A stretch of 64,000 bases of DNA from Clostridia bacterium (GTDB lineage: Bacteria; Bacillota; Clostridia; Acetivibrionales; DSM-27016), in the NCBI GenBank assembly GCA_026414765.1, contig JAOAIJ010000043.1, forward strand, positions 62,001 through 126,000, read 5' to 3'. A program made the translations under genes and the position numbers. The notes under the pieces were generated by a model, which had not been told where the DNA came from, made no database searches, and saw nothing but the letters and a program-made list of their open reading frames with translations. Within the stretch, counting starts at the first letter, position 1. Each line of letters opens with the position of its first letter. This document shows positions 1 through 8,192 of the stretch, piece after piece.

Positions 1-141
1 GAAGAGTATAGTAAGCTATTATATAGGGCAGGAGAAGAAATTGTAAAATACTCGAAGCTTCTGCCTGAGACAGAGACTGCACTAACAGAAGATTTTATGT
101 CTAACGAAGATTATTATAGATTAATAAATATGCTGAATTAA
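1..141 (+). CDS. C-terminal end of an unidentified protein (partial)
   Basis: An open frame enters from the window edge and stops with TAA at 139-141, giving 46 residues rich in Glu, Lys, Leu and Tyr that look helical. The tail ends with a YYRLINMLN-like sequence. It lies 42 bases before a BtrH-like gene on the same strand, and the BtrH-like proteins downstream also end in helical C-terminal regions, so it may be another member of that group. That is only a guess; too little is present to name a family. Confidence 0.5.
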   Translation, partial: EEYSKLLYRAGEEIVKYSKLLPETETALTEDFMSNEDYYRLINMLN

Positions 142-183
142 GATAAAGACACCGCATAAAAAGTGTAAAGGAAGAGATCTGTT

Positions 184-1215
184 ATGTCAACAAAAGCTGT
201 ATATCCGTATTTTAGAGAAATCTACCCTGGTGCTGCTGCAAATTGCTTCACTGGTAGTTTATGTGAAGTTATGCGCCTGACTGGCAGTGAAATACAAGAG
301 TATATTATATACTTATTAGGAAACGGATTCAGATTCTATGCGGCTATAGATGATTTTGGCGATCCCAAATTATTTACGGAACTTACTAAAACAGTTGATA
401 TATTTTGTGAAAAATATGGGGTTGGCCTAAATTATAAGGATATCGATCAGATAAACACAAAAAAGCAGATTTTAAATGTACTTGAAAATGAACATATTAT
501 TGTATGGTTAAACTCAAAACACCTGAAATATTCGGATTTCTACTATTCGCAGGAAGAAGGTTATTTACATGCTATTGCTATAGAAAGGGAAATAAATCCT
601 GGATTAGTACGCATAATAGACAGTCTTATAGTAAGTGCTCCCGTTGTAAACTGCATTGCTGATTTTGAACTTGAATATTTAGAAAAAGCATTATTAGATA
701 AAATTGAAAAACCTGAGATTACTAATGTGACGAAAAAAATAATAACCTTATCCAGAAGAGAATCAATGCCAACATCTCTTGAGAATACAATATTACGCAG
801 TAGTCTATATAGTAACAGTGCTGAAATTCTTAAAGATTACTGTAAAGAAAAAAAATCGCCTGTTATGGAATTTTGTAGATACTGCCAGGAAGCCTTAGAA
901 GAAGGTAATGAAAAGAGAAAGGTATGGCTGCTTCAAAGAATTAATAGGATAATCAAAACTCTTTGGGTAATCCCGAATCGTAAACTTCTACATGCTATTA
1001 TACCTGATTTGAATCTTGCAAAATATGAAGAAGATACATTAGTAAATAGTTTGGATGACATGATAAACAATTGGTTAGTGCTATCCAGTTGTTGCTTAAA
1101 ATGCTCTGTTCAGATACGCAAAGTAGATATGCTGGAGGAATACTTTATAGATGCTGACAAAGGCGAAGAATCTTTTTGGCGGCAAGTTAGTGATACCCTG
1201 AAAAAATACGTTTGA
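184..1215 (+). CDS. BtrH-like (papain/C39-fold) protein, putative acyl-ACP acyltransferase or amide-forming enzyme
   Basis: 343 residues. The N-terminal third resembles the BtrH N-terminal family: an NCFTGSLCEVMRLTG segment with Cys21, followed by a glycine-rich LGNGFRFY segment, then a GYLHAIAIE strand with His129 and a RIIDSL strand with Asp146. These form a plausible Cys-His-Asp triad. The remaining ~180 residues are helical and unassigned. In butirosin biosynthesis BtrH moves an acyl group from the carrier BtrI to an amine; a similar transfer here is inference, supported by two ACP genes close downstream. It is the first complete gene of a tight plus-strand row. A GGAAGAG ribosome site precedes the ATG. 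Confidence 0.55.
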   Translation: MSTKAVYPYFREIYPGAAANCFTGSLCEVMRLTGSEIQEYIIYLLGNGFRFYAAIDDFGDPKLFTELTKTVDIFCEKYGVGLNYKDIDQINTKKQILNVLENEHIIVWLNSKHLKYSDFYYSQEEGYLHAIAIEREINPGLVRIIDSLIVSAPVVNCIADFELEYLEKALLDKIEKPEITNVTKKIITLSRRESMPTSLENTILRSSLYSNSAEILKDYCKEKKSPVMEFCRYCQEALEEGNEKRKVWLLQRINRIIKTLWVIPNRKLLHAIIPDLNLAKYEEDTLVNSLDDMINNWLVLSSCCLKCSVQIRKVDMLEEYFIDADKGEESFWRQVSDTLKKYV

Positions 1216-1322
1216 TATGAATATTGTGAGTGGTAATCAAAAATTAAGCCTGTTTTTAAATATTAAAGGGAAATTCAGTAAGATATACCAATAATAACAT
1301 AATTAAAGATATAAATTATAGT

Positions 1323-1330
1323 GAGGAGGT
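1323..1330 (+). promoter_or_regulatory. Ribosome binding site that decides the next start
   Basis: GAGGAGGT here lies inside the open frame that could begin at GTG 1321. A start at 1321 would leave no ribosome site, while TTG 1339 sits 8 bases after this strong Shine-Dalgarno sequence. I therefore start the following gene at TTG 1339. Confidence 0.7.
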
Positions 1331-1338
1331 ATGCTGAT

Positions 1339-2478
1339 TTGGATATAACGAGCGAACAGACAAGAAAACTATTGCCTAGAGTAAATCCTTCTTTACAGAC
1401 ATTCGCAGGAGTCACACATACACTTTCTATTCTTGAAAGTTTTGAAAAAGAAACAAAGCCATGGCGTATGGAGAATTATATAGTTCTTCAGGCAAACGTC
1501 ATTAAAGCATTCGGGGGTCAGGTTTTCATGAATTTTTATACCCTACCGAATTTATTTGACCATGGTAATCCGGAGATTCAAGCAAGAAACTATTATTGCC
1601 CATATTTCAATGTTTATAGTATTCCTATAAAAGATTACGCTGAAAAAGTATTCAATCCGGTAATCGGATCAATTATCAATTTTATTGATGACGGCTGCTA
1701 TGTAGAACTACCAATTGACTTATTTGCTATAGAGAGGTTTAATATGCCGGGTCACTTTCTTCATACTCCGTTGATTTATGGTTATGACAAGAATGAGCAA
1801 GTGTTTTACATGAGTGATTTTGCAAATGAAAAGAAATATGAAGAAATGATCTGTACATTTGAAGAAATTGAGGATGCTTTTAATTCAGGTTTGAACATGG
1901 CAAAGAATAATACGGATCCTCTTACAGTCAGTATATTTGCAAAAAGCATTAATATTGTAAAGTACCATCCTTATAATCATGAATTTGATATCAAGCGATT
2001 CTGCGAACAGATATATGATCAGATACACCCGGGAAAATCCACACAATACTATAGAAAATATGAGTTGGTAGATAAGTATTCAGAGAAGTATTGGGGTACT
2101 GATATATACGATGCTCTTGAGGAAAGTATTAAATATAGCCATGCCAAAGGTGAAATATATGATAATCTTCGTCCTTTTCACCTAATATATGATCACAAGA
2201 AGGGGTTGAGTGAGCGTTTTGTATATTGCTCCCAATTATTTACAGATAAGCAAAAGGACATTCTTACACTGTCAGAAAATATGAAAGAGCTGGCAAATGA
2301 TGCAGAGGAGCTTCGCAACAAAATTGTTAAGAATAGAATGCGTAAAAAGTTATCTGATCAGGAGCTGTGTATGCATCGGTTAAAAGATATTAAAAATCGT
2401 GAGGTCCTGATCCTGACAGAATTTCTGGAACTCTTTTCTGAAGTAATGAAAACTGAATCGGGTATGGCAGAAAAATAA
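1339..2478 (+). CDS. BtrH-like family protein lacking the N-terminal nucleophile Cys
   Basis: 379 residues from TTG 1339. The order of elements matches the flanking BtrH-like proteins: an N-terminal helix, a central beta region with HFLHTPLIYGYD (candidate His) and QVFYMSDFAN (candidate Asp), then a long helical C-terminus ending with a Lys/Glu-rich coiled coil. The segment that carries the nucleophile Cys in its neighbours reads SLQTFAGVTHTLSIL and contains no Cys, so either it is catalytically inactive, uses another residue, or serves as a partner subunit. It is followed after 22 bases by an ACP gene. The assignment to the same fold is by motif order, not by a search. Confidence 0.45.
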   Translation: MDITSEQTRKLLPRVNPSLQTFAGVTHTLSILESFEKETKPWRMENYIVLQANVIKAFGGQVFMNFYTLPNLFDHGNPEIQARNYYCPYFNVYSIPIKDYAEKVFNPVIGSIINFIDDGCYVELPIDLFAIERFNMPGHFLHTPLIYGYDKNEQVFYMSDFANEKKYEEMICTFEEIEDAFNSGLNMAKNNTDPLTVSIFAKSINIVKYHPYNHEFDIKRFCEQIYDQIHPGKSTQYYRKYELVDKYSEKYWGTDIYDALEESIKYSHAKGEIYDNLRPFHLIYDHKKGLSERFVYCSQLFTDKQKDILTLSENMKELANDAEELRNKIVKNRMRKKLSDQELCMHRLKDIKNREVLILTEFLELFSEVMKTESGMAEK

Positions 2479-2500
2479 ATAAGAGAGGAAGTATACTCCA

Positions 2501-2752
2501 ATGAAAGAAATCGATGTGTATAACAAGATAGCAGATATTATTAAGCAATGTTCTGAAAAGAAGGATATTACGGATCTTGATGACGCAAAGTTGGGTGATG
2601 TATTGGATTCTCTCCAATTTGTAAAGCTTATAGTTTCCTTAGAAGATGAATACGAGATAGAAATACCAGACAAATACTTGGTACCAGCTAATTTAAATTC
2701 GCTTTCTGCCATGACACAGCTAGTTGTTGGAATTATCGGAGGAGAAAAATGA
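2501..2752 (+). CDS. Freestanding acyl carrier protein
   Basis: 83 residues with the carrier pattern LGDVLDSLQFVKLIVSLEDEYEIEIPD, where Ser37 of the DSL motif is the expected 4'-phosphopantetheine site. Length and acidic helix II fit a discrete ACP. A GAGAGGAAG ribosome site precedes the ATG. Its stop overlaps the ATG of the next BtrH-like gene (ATGA), which implies translational coupling and points to that protein as its working partner. Confidence 0.88.
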   Translation: MKEIDVYNKIADIIKQCSEKKDITDLDDAKLGDVLDSLQFVKLIVSLEDEYEIEIPDKYLVPANLNSLSAMTQLVVGIIGGEK

Positions 2753-3687
2753 TTATAGATTTACAACCAATCAAAGGAAATAGTACTAGCAATTGCTTTT
2801 TCTTTACTTTATCAACTCTACTAAAGCATTACAACAACCAAACATATTTACATAATGCTTGCCTCTGGGATTTCAATTTTAGCTATAATCCTGCTTTAAG
2901 ACTGGAAGACTGTTTGTTTGAGGATGAGCTGTACACGCAATGTTATGACTTTATATTTCAGACAACCGGGCTGTTTCTGACTGTTATGAATACAAATGCC
3001 TATAAACAGACGGTTATTGAATCGCTGGAAAAACAAAAGATTGTTCTGATCCATTTTGATAGTTATTTTTGTCCATGGAATTACAACTACTTAAACTATC
3101 ACTATGATCATTTCTTAATTATTACAGGTTACGAAAATGGAAACTACACTTGTGTGGACTCTTTTTACCTTGATGAAACAGTCATGTTATCAGAAGAACT
3201 CTTTGATAAGGGAATCATGCACATTATTGACCATGAATACCAGGATTATAGCACAAATGAAACCAATATCATTGCTGTGGTTAAAGAGTGCATGCAGGCA
3301 AATACAAAAATGCTGGATGAATCTAAAATGTTTAAAGATATGCTCGTGATGGCTGATTCCATCTTAAATATAGACAAGGATAAAGAATTTAAAGGACATA
3401 ATGATGTAAAAACTGTTCCTTTATTTACTAAGCTTCAGAATATTGTGCTAAACAGAAATGCATTAAGCAATGTATGTGAACAACTATATCAGGAAACCGG
3501 TCTGGAAGGATATAAGGAAATATCTGAATTGTTTGCAGAAGTAAGTCAGGAGTGGAATATGCTTCTTGTTTTGCTGATGAAATTTTTTGTAACCGGAATG
3601 CAAAAACCGCGTGTAAATGCTTCAACAAAACTTAAAGATATTGCCGGCTTTGAAGTACTCATTGCTACAAAACTTAACAACTTATGA
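2749..3687 (+). CDS. BtrH-like (C39-fold) protein, putative acyl transferase acting on the adjacent ACP
   Basis: 312 residues. Visible are SNCFFFTLSTLLKHY with Cys16, HYDHFLIITGY with His118 and His121, and YTCVDSFYLDE with Asp137, a Cys/His/Asp arrangement typical of C39 or BtrH-like cysteine enzymes. The C-terminal half is helical with no recognised motif. There is no signal peptide, no protease-transporter domain and no neighbouring double-glycine peptide, so a peptidase role is less likely than acyl or peptidyl transfer. It is translationally coupled to the ACP before it and followed 17 bases later by a second ACP. Confidence 0.5.
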   Translation: MIIDLQPIKGNSTSNCFFFTLSTLLKHYNNQTYLHNACLWDFNFSYNPALRLEDCLFEDELYTQCYDFIFQTTGLFLTVMNTNAYKQTVIESLEKQKIVLIHFDSYFCPWNYNYLNYHYDHFLIITGYENGNYTCVDSFYLDETVMLSEELFDKGIMHIIDHEYQDYSTNETNIIAVVKECMQANTKMLDESKMFKDMLVMADSILNIDKDKEFKGHNDVKTVPLFTKLQNIVLNRNALSNVCEQLYQETGLEGYKEISELFAEVSQEWNMLLVLLMKFFVTGMQKPRVNASTKLKDIAGFEVLIATKLNNL

Positions 3688-3704
3688 TCAGGGAGGTATA
3701 AATA

Positions 3705-3938
3705 ATGGATATAGAAAAGGTAGTTATCGATCTAATTGCCAAAATTGCCGATTTGGATTCAAGTGAAATAAAAAAAGATTCTTTGCTGGTTAATGATCTG
3801 TCAATGGACTCTCTTATGTTCCTGGATTTTGTTACTCAGATAGAAGTTGCAGCCAATAGTGTTATATCACCGAAAGAAATGGCTCAGATTAAGACAGTGC
3901 AGGATGTAATAGATTTAGTTATCAAAAATAAGGAGTGA
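3705..3938 (+). CDS. Freestanding acyl carrier protein
   Basis: 77 residues. The motif NDLSMDSLMFLDFVTQIE places Ser36 as the phosphopantetheine attachment site. The gene follows a BtrH-like gene and precedes a ketosynthase-like gene by 4 bases, the classical spacing of a type II system in which ACP and ketosynthase subunits work together. A GGGAGGT ribosome site lies before the ATG. Confidence 0.88.
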   Translation: MDIEKVVIDLIAKIADLDSSEIKKDSLLVNDLSMDSLMFLDFVTQIEVAANSVISPKEMAQIKTVQDVIDLVIKNKE

Positions 3939-3942
3939 TTAC

Positions 3943-4854
3943 ATGGCTGTTTACATAAATAATTGGGAACATTACAGCAATGCTTACACTTCGGCCGAAG
4001 AATTTGGAGATGTTTTTTTTACAGTGCAAAATGAGACAATTGGCAGCGATAAAGTACGCCCTTTGGATGAGCCGCCTGATTTGTATGATTATATTGAAAA
4101 ACGCGGGTCTGGTAAAAAGAGCAACTTTACAAAAGTAACTTCATATATATCTAAAAAACTTAGCAAATTTGATATCCCTGATTATCGTATGGGAATCATT
4201 ATGGCAACTGAATTCGGCAATATCATAGATATGTGTAACCTCGCGAACCTTGCCCATTCTTCTCCGTCACCTATCTCGGCTCAAATATTTCCAAACGCTA
4301 CAATAAGCAGCGCAACAGTTACCGCATCAATAGTATTACAGGCAAAAGGACTTAATTTAACAATTAACAGCGGTGTTTTAAGTTTTTATTATGCTCTGAT
4401 GATTGCAAAAAGCTATATTGAGGATGACAAGCTGGATGCCTGCATCGTCATGGTCGGTGATGATTACAATCAGTTTGCCATGGAGGATATCAATACCTCG
4501 TATATGGAATTTGAGCATTTTCTTTCGACAATTAATGGCGTTATGCTAAGCAAATACAAAAATGAATTTAGTAATAACTATATTATTAAAAATGTTGCTA
4601 TATCATCTGAAGACTCAATTGAAGCTTTTTTAGTGTCAAATACACTATATAGCTGCTATAAGCCCTGCAGCAGACAACTGGTGGAGTCAGCCTTAAGCTA
4701 TCCCTGTTCATATATTGGGCCGTCTATTGCTTTCGCAGAAATAATGCAATGCCTGAAACACCTGAAAGAATCGACAACTTCGCAGGAATGCCGGGTATTG
4801 TTGTCAGATAACGGGTTAGTGGCTAGCCTGGATATAGAAAAGGAAACCTCATAA
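3943..4854 (+). CDS. Ketosynthase-like protein without catalytic Cys (chain-length-factor-like)
   Basis: 303 residues, shorter than the ~400 of complete ketosynthases. It carries N-terminal thiolase-fold patterns: SPSPISAQIFPNATISSATV resembles the dimer interface region before the active site, and GLNLTINSGVLSFYYAL occupies the nucleophilic elbow where ketosynthases have TACSSG. No Cys is present there. The C-terminal half is reduced and the HGTGT and NIGH motifs are not visible. It resembles the N-terminal ketosynthase-like subfamily and, by analogy to KS/CLF pairs, may be the non-catalytic partner of the complete ketosynthase at 6213. The pairing is inference. Confidence 0.6.
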   Translation: MAVYINNWEHYSNAYTSAEEFGDVFFTVQNETIGSDKVRPLDEPPDLYDYIEKRGSGKKSNFTKVTSYISKKLSKFDIPDYRMGIIMATEFGNIIDMCNLANLAHSSPSPISAQIFPNATISSATVTASIVLQAKGLNLTINSGVLSFYYALMIAKSYIEDDKLDACIVMVGDDYNQFAMEDINTSYMEFEHFLSTINGVMLSKYKNEFSNNYIIKNVAISSEDSIEAFLVSNTLYSCYKPCSRQLVESALSYPCSYIGPSIAFAEIMQCLKHLKESTTSQECRVLLSDNGLVASLDIEKETS

Positions 4855-4940
4855 TACAGGTATACTATGAGACAACACTGTATTTTTACTAAAGGGTATA
4901 AAATAGGCGGACATCAAATTATTTTCAGGAGGGTATTTAT

Positions 4941-6125
4941 ATGAAATTATCGGTTGGTATTAACTGGGACCCCCAGCTTATTAATAGTCTTTCGGAAATA
5001 CCAGAAGTATCTGAAGTATATGGCTGCAATAGTGCAACTCCGGTCGGAACCGGAAGACCATCCATGGTGCTTGGTAAAATAACAAAAGAGGACACGCCGG
5101 CATATATTAGTAGAGTTCATGAAAAAGGTCTTAAGTTTAACTATGTACTTAATGCTCCCTGTATGAATAATCGGGAGTATTCTGTCCAAGGACACAGGGA
5201 TTTGATTGAGCAGATTGATTGGCTTGCCAGTATTGGAATAGATGGGTTTACGGTCTCGATACCATATGTAATAGAGATTATTAAAAAGCGTCATCCTCAT
5301 CTCTCTGTTAAAGTATCAATTGCCGCCCATGTCGGTACAGCCAGAAAAGCAAAAAATTTTGAAAGCCTGGGTGCCGATGAGATCATGATTGATAATATGA
5401 TAAACCGGGACTTCCGCATGTTAGAGAAAATTAAGAAATCCGTAAATTGCAAATTGAGTCTTTTATTGAATGATGCCTGTATTTATGATTGCCCTTATAG
5501 AGTATATCACTACAATACCTGTGGTCATGCTTCTCAAACCAACCATGAAACAAATGGATTTTATATTGATTACTGTTCAATACGTTGTACCTTGGACCGG
5601 CTGAATGATCCCAGCCTGCTGGTTTCAGCAAGGTTTATCCGTCCCGAGGACATAAAGTATTATGAAAATATCGGCTTCGATTCATTCAAGGTTAGTGGCA
5701 GAAGGATGAAGTCACATTGGATTACAAGAGCGGCCAAAGCATATTCTTCAAGAATATATGATGGAAACTTATCGGATATCTTGGATTATTCTTTGATTGG
5801 TGTTGAAGAGGATGTACAAACCCCGGATTTTGAACCTGTAATGAGGGGAGCGAAAGATATCAAAGCACCTTCATTTGCTAAGCTTGCAACATTTATGCCC
5901 CACAGACCCAATATTGATAACAGGGCATTGGATGGCTTTCTAAAGCAATTTGTAGATCTTAAGTGCAGAGGAGTCTGTAATGAATGTAATTACTGTAAAT
6001 CCTGGGCTGATAAGGCGGTAAAAACTACACAAGAAGATCGTAATTCAGATTTCGAATTCTATAACGAACTAATGCAGGATTTGATTTCCAGCAGAGTATT
6101 TCTGGGTGAGCAGGCAAAGGTTTGA
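4941..6125 (+). CDS. U32-family Fe-S protein (UbiU/UbiV/RlhA/TrhP superfamily), putative O2-independent hydroxylase
   Basis: 394 residues. A TIM-barrel-like U32 pattern is visible: VGTARKAKNFESLGADEIMIDNMINRDF followed by NDACIYDCPYR (Cys180, Cys184) and YCSIRCT, the region that supplies Fe-S ligands in U32 proteins. Residues 342-352 add a Cx3Cx2Cx2C motif (Cys342, 346, 349, 352). Characterised U32 members modify RNA or, as UbiU/UbiV, hydroxylate ubiquinone precursors without oxygen. A second U32 gene at 15469 has the same C-terminal Cys motif, suggesting a pair. In this setting hydroxylation of an ACP-bound or released intermediate is a reasonable inference. It is annotated in many genomes as a peptidase, which this context does not support. 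Confidence 0.65.
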   Translation: MKLSVGINWDPQLINSLSEIPEVSEVYGCNSATPVGTGRPSMVLGKITKEDTPAYISRVHEKGLKFNYVLNAPCMNNREYSVQGHRDLIEQIDWLASIGIDGFTVSIPYVIEIIKKRHPHLSVKVSIAAHVGTARKAKNFESLGADEIMIDNMINRDFRMLEKIKKSVNCKLSLLLNDACIYDCPYRVYHYNTCGHASQTNHETNGFYIDYCSIRCTLDRLNDPSLLVSARFIRPEDIKYYENIGFDSFKVSGRRMKSHWITRAAKAYSSRIYDGNLSDILDYSLIGVEEDVQTPDFEPVMRGAKDIKAPSFAKLATFMPHRPNIDNRALDGFLKQFVDLKCRGVCNECNYCKSWADKAVKTTQEDRNSDFEFYNELMQDLISSRVFLGEQAKV

Positions 6126-6212
6126 TATGCAGTATACGAAAGCAATGAATCCAATTGCGGTAACCGGAATTAGAACAGTGAGAGATAAAGAATAGCGAGA
6201 GGGATGATTTAA

Positions 6213-7415
6213 ATGGAACGGATACTTGTATCTGGAATCGGAGTGGTGTCGCCAATCGGTATCAACACTCAGGATTTCTATAACAATTTGATAAATGAAG
6301 AATATTCTCATACTATCGAAAAAACTGCATTTCCAGGTCACGGCAATGATAAAATGACGGCTCGTCTTACACAAGAGCAGAAAGATAATATAGATAACAC
6401 AATAAATGGATCGGAAAATATACCAAATACGGTAAAATACGCTATTTATGCTGCAGGTCTTGCACTTAAAGATGCGGAGCTTGATGAAACAAATCTATCT
6501 GGGAGAAGAGTTGCTGTTATCATCGGTAATAATGATGCCGAAGCCGACGTGTTTGACAATTTTATCAAGACAGGTGAGCTTATAAAATATGGTTATACCA
6601 GTTATAACATTTCCAAAGGAGTTTCAGATTACTATAATCTGAACGCACTAAATTTCTGCGTGCATAACACATGTGCTTCATCAAATATGGCAATTGATTT
6701 AGCATATACAATGCTAAAAAATAAACAAGCTGATATTGTAATTGCCGGAGGTGCAGATTCTTTCTCCTTGAAGAATTATGCCGGGTTTAACAGTTTAATG
6801 GCACTAAGTCAATCAACATGCAAGCCGTTTTCCAGCTTAAGAGATGGTATTACAATAACTGAAGGGGCTGGCATTGTTGTGCTCGAACGGGAATCAGATA
6901 TGATAAAAAGAAAGCAGAGTGCTTATTGCGAGGTTTTGAGTGTTGGCAGCAGCAATGACGCACATCACTTAACGCAGCCTGATAAGCAGGGAATACTACT
7001 GGCGATAGAAAAAGCATTCAGGTATTCCGGTATTACTTATAAGGATGTTGATTATATAATGGCACATGGCACAGGTACAGTGACAAATGACAAAACAGAG
7101 TCATCTGTTATAGATGCGGCTTATCCGGAAAAGAAAAATCTTAAGGGCGTATGTTCCATCAAGGGAACAATTGGACACATGATGGGGGCTGCAGGAGCTG
7201 TTGCAGTTGTAGCTATATGTATGATATACAAAAATGGTGTTCTTCCACCGTCTTCCAAGTCAATTCCTCTGGATAAAGATTGTGATATCAATGTTATCAC
7301 TGAGGTAACTTTAGATAATAATATCGGTGTTTTTGTCAATCATTCTTTTGGGTTTGGCGGAAATAACTCTGTGGTGGTTTTTAAAAATTATTTACAGGAT
7401 ACTGAGAATTGTTAA
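6213..7415 (+). CDS. Beta-ketoacyl-ACP synthase (FabF-like)
   Basis: 400 residues, full length for a discrete KAS II-type enzyme. The active-site Cys154 is in NTCASSNMAID, the first His in YIMAHGTGT and the second in SIKGTIGHMMGAAG; the C-terminal NHSFGFGGNN loop is present. It should catalyse decarboxylative condensation of malonyl-ACP with an acyl-ACP. It overlaps the following reductase region and sits after the U32 gene. Its likely partner is the Cys-less ketosynthase-like protein at 3943 and one of the freestanding ACPs. GAGAGGGA precedes the ATG. Confidence 0.85.
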   Translation: MERILVSGIGVVSPIGINTQDFYNNLINEEYSHTIEKTAFPGHGNDKMTARLTQEQKDNIDNTINGSENIPNTVKYAIYAAGLALKDAELDETNLSGRRVAVIIGNNDAEADVFDNFIKTGELIKYGYTSYNISKGVSDYYNLNALNFCVHNTCASSNMAIDLAYTMLKNKQADIVIAGGADSFSLKNYAGFNSLMALSQSTCKPFSSLRDGITITEGAGIVVLERESDMIKRKQSAYCEVLSVGSSNDAHHLTQPDKQGILLAIEKAFRYSGITYKDVDYIMAHGTGTVTNDKTESSVIDAAYPEKKNLKGVCSIKGTIGHMMGAAGAVAVVAICMIYKNGVLPPSSKSIPLDKDCDINVITEVTLDNNIGVFVNHSFGFGGNNSVVVFKNYLQDTENC

Positions 7416-7435
7416 ATGAAAGAAGGAAATCGGGC

Positions 7436-8167
7436 ATGTGCACAAATACTGTAATAGTTACAGGGGGGTCAAGAGGCATAGGGTTTGAAACAGTCAAGTT
7501 ATTTCTGAAAAATTCCTACTCCGTGGTATATACTTATTTGCATAGCAATAAGCACTATGAGGAATTAAAGGATATTGCATATAAAAACAATGTTGTGTGT
7601 GATTGCTATAAGCTTGACATTTCGAACTCTAACGAAGTTGGAATTTTTAAAGACTGGTTTATTCAGAAAAAATATGATCTTGCAGGTCTGGTCAATAATG
7701 CGGGCATAACAAGCAACAGCTTACTCATCAACATGTCTGACGAAACATGGCATGATGTTATTAATGTAAATATGAACGGAACATTTTATATGTGCCGGGA
7801 ATTTGCAAAACTCATGCTTGTGAAAAGAAAAGGATTTATTGTCAATATTTCATCAACACACGGTATTCACGGAACTATCGGAGGTGCAAACTATGCTGCA
7901 TCCAAGGGTGGAATAATCGCGTTTTCAAAGTCTCTGGGTTTGGAGCTTGCCAAATTTGGAATAAGAGTCAATGTTTTAGCTCCTGGCTATATTGAAACTG
8001 ATATGATTGCAGACTTTGGAGAGAAGCAGCACGATTCTCTTAGGAAAAAGATTTCGCTTAATCGCTTCGGAACACCGAACGAGGTTGCACAGATGGTCAT
8101 GTTCTTGGCAAAAGGGGATCATTTTTGCCAAAACTCTGTTATCACCATGGATGGCGGGTTGATATAA
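7436..8167 (+). CDS. SDR-family 3-oxoacyl-ACP reductase (FabG-like)
   Basis: 243 residues from ATG 7436; an in-frame TTG at 7409 lies inside the ketosynthase gene, while AGAAGGA sits about 9 bases before 7436. Cofactor motif TGGSRGIG near residue 10, NNAGI, catalytic Ser140, Tyr153 and Lys157 (YAASKGG), and the C-terminal MDGG are all visible. It would reduce the beta-keto group made by the upstream ketosynthase. Its placement directly after the ketosynthase and before an aminotransferase suggests processing of an ACP-bound intermediate. FabG of fatty acid synthesis is the closest familiar function, but the context is biosynthetic. Confidence 0.85.
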   Translation: MCTNTVIVTGGSRGIGFETVKLFLKNSYSVVYTYLHSNKHYEELKDIAYKNNVVCDCYKLDISNSNEVGIFKDWFIQKKYDLAGLVNNAGITSNSLLINMSDETWHDVINVNMNGTFYMCREFAKLMLVKRKGFIVNISSTHGIHGTIGGANYAASKGGIIAFSKSLGLELAKFGIRVNVLAPGYIETDMIADFGEKQHDSLRKKISLNRFGTPNEVAQMVMFLAKGDHFCQNSVITMDGGLI

Positions 8168-8192
8168 ATTGCTTTTAAAAGGGTGTGAAGTT

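Noticed and set aside
1321-1338. GTG 1321 as start of the second BtrH-like gene
   Set aside because: The strong GAGGAGGT site would lie inside the coding sequence; TTG 1339 is correctly spaced from it.
4941-6125. U32 peptidase or collagenase
   Set aside because: Characterised U32 proteins are Fe-S modification enzymes; nothing here indicates proteolysis, and the paralogue shares a Cys-rich tail.
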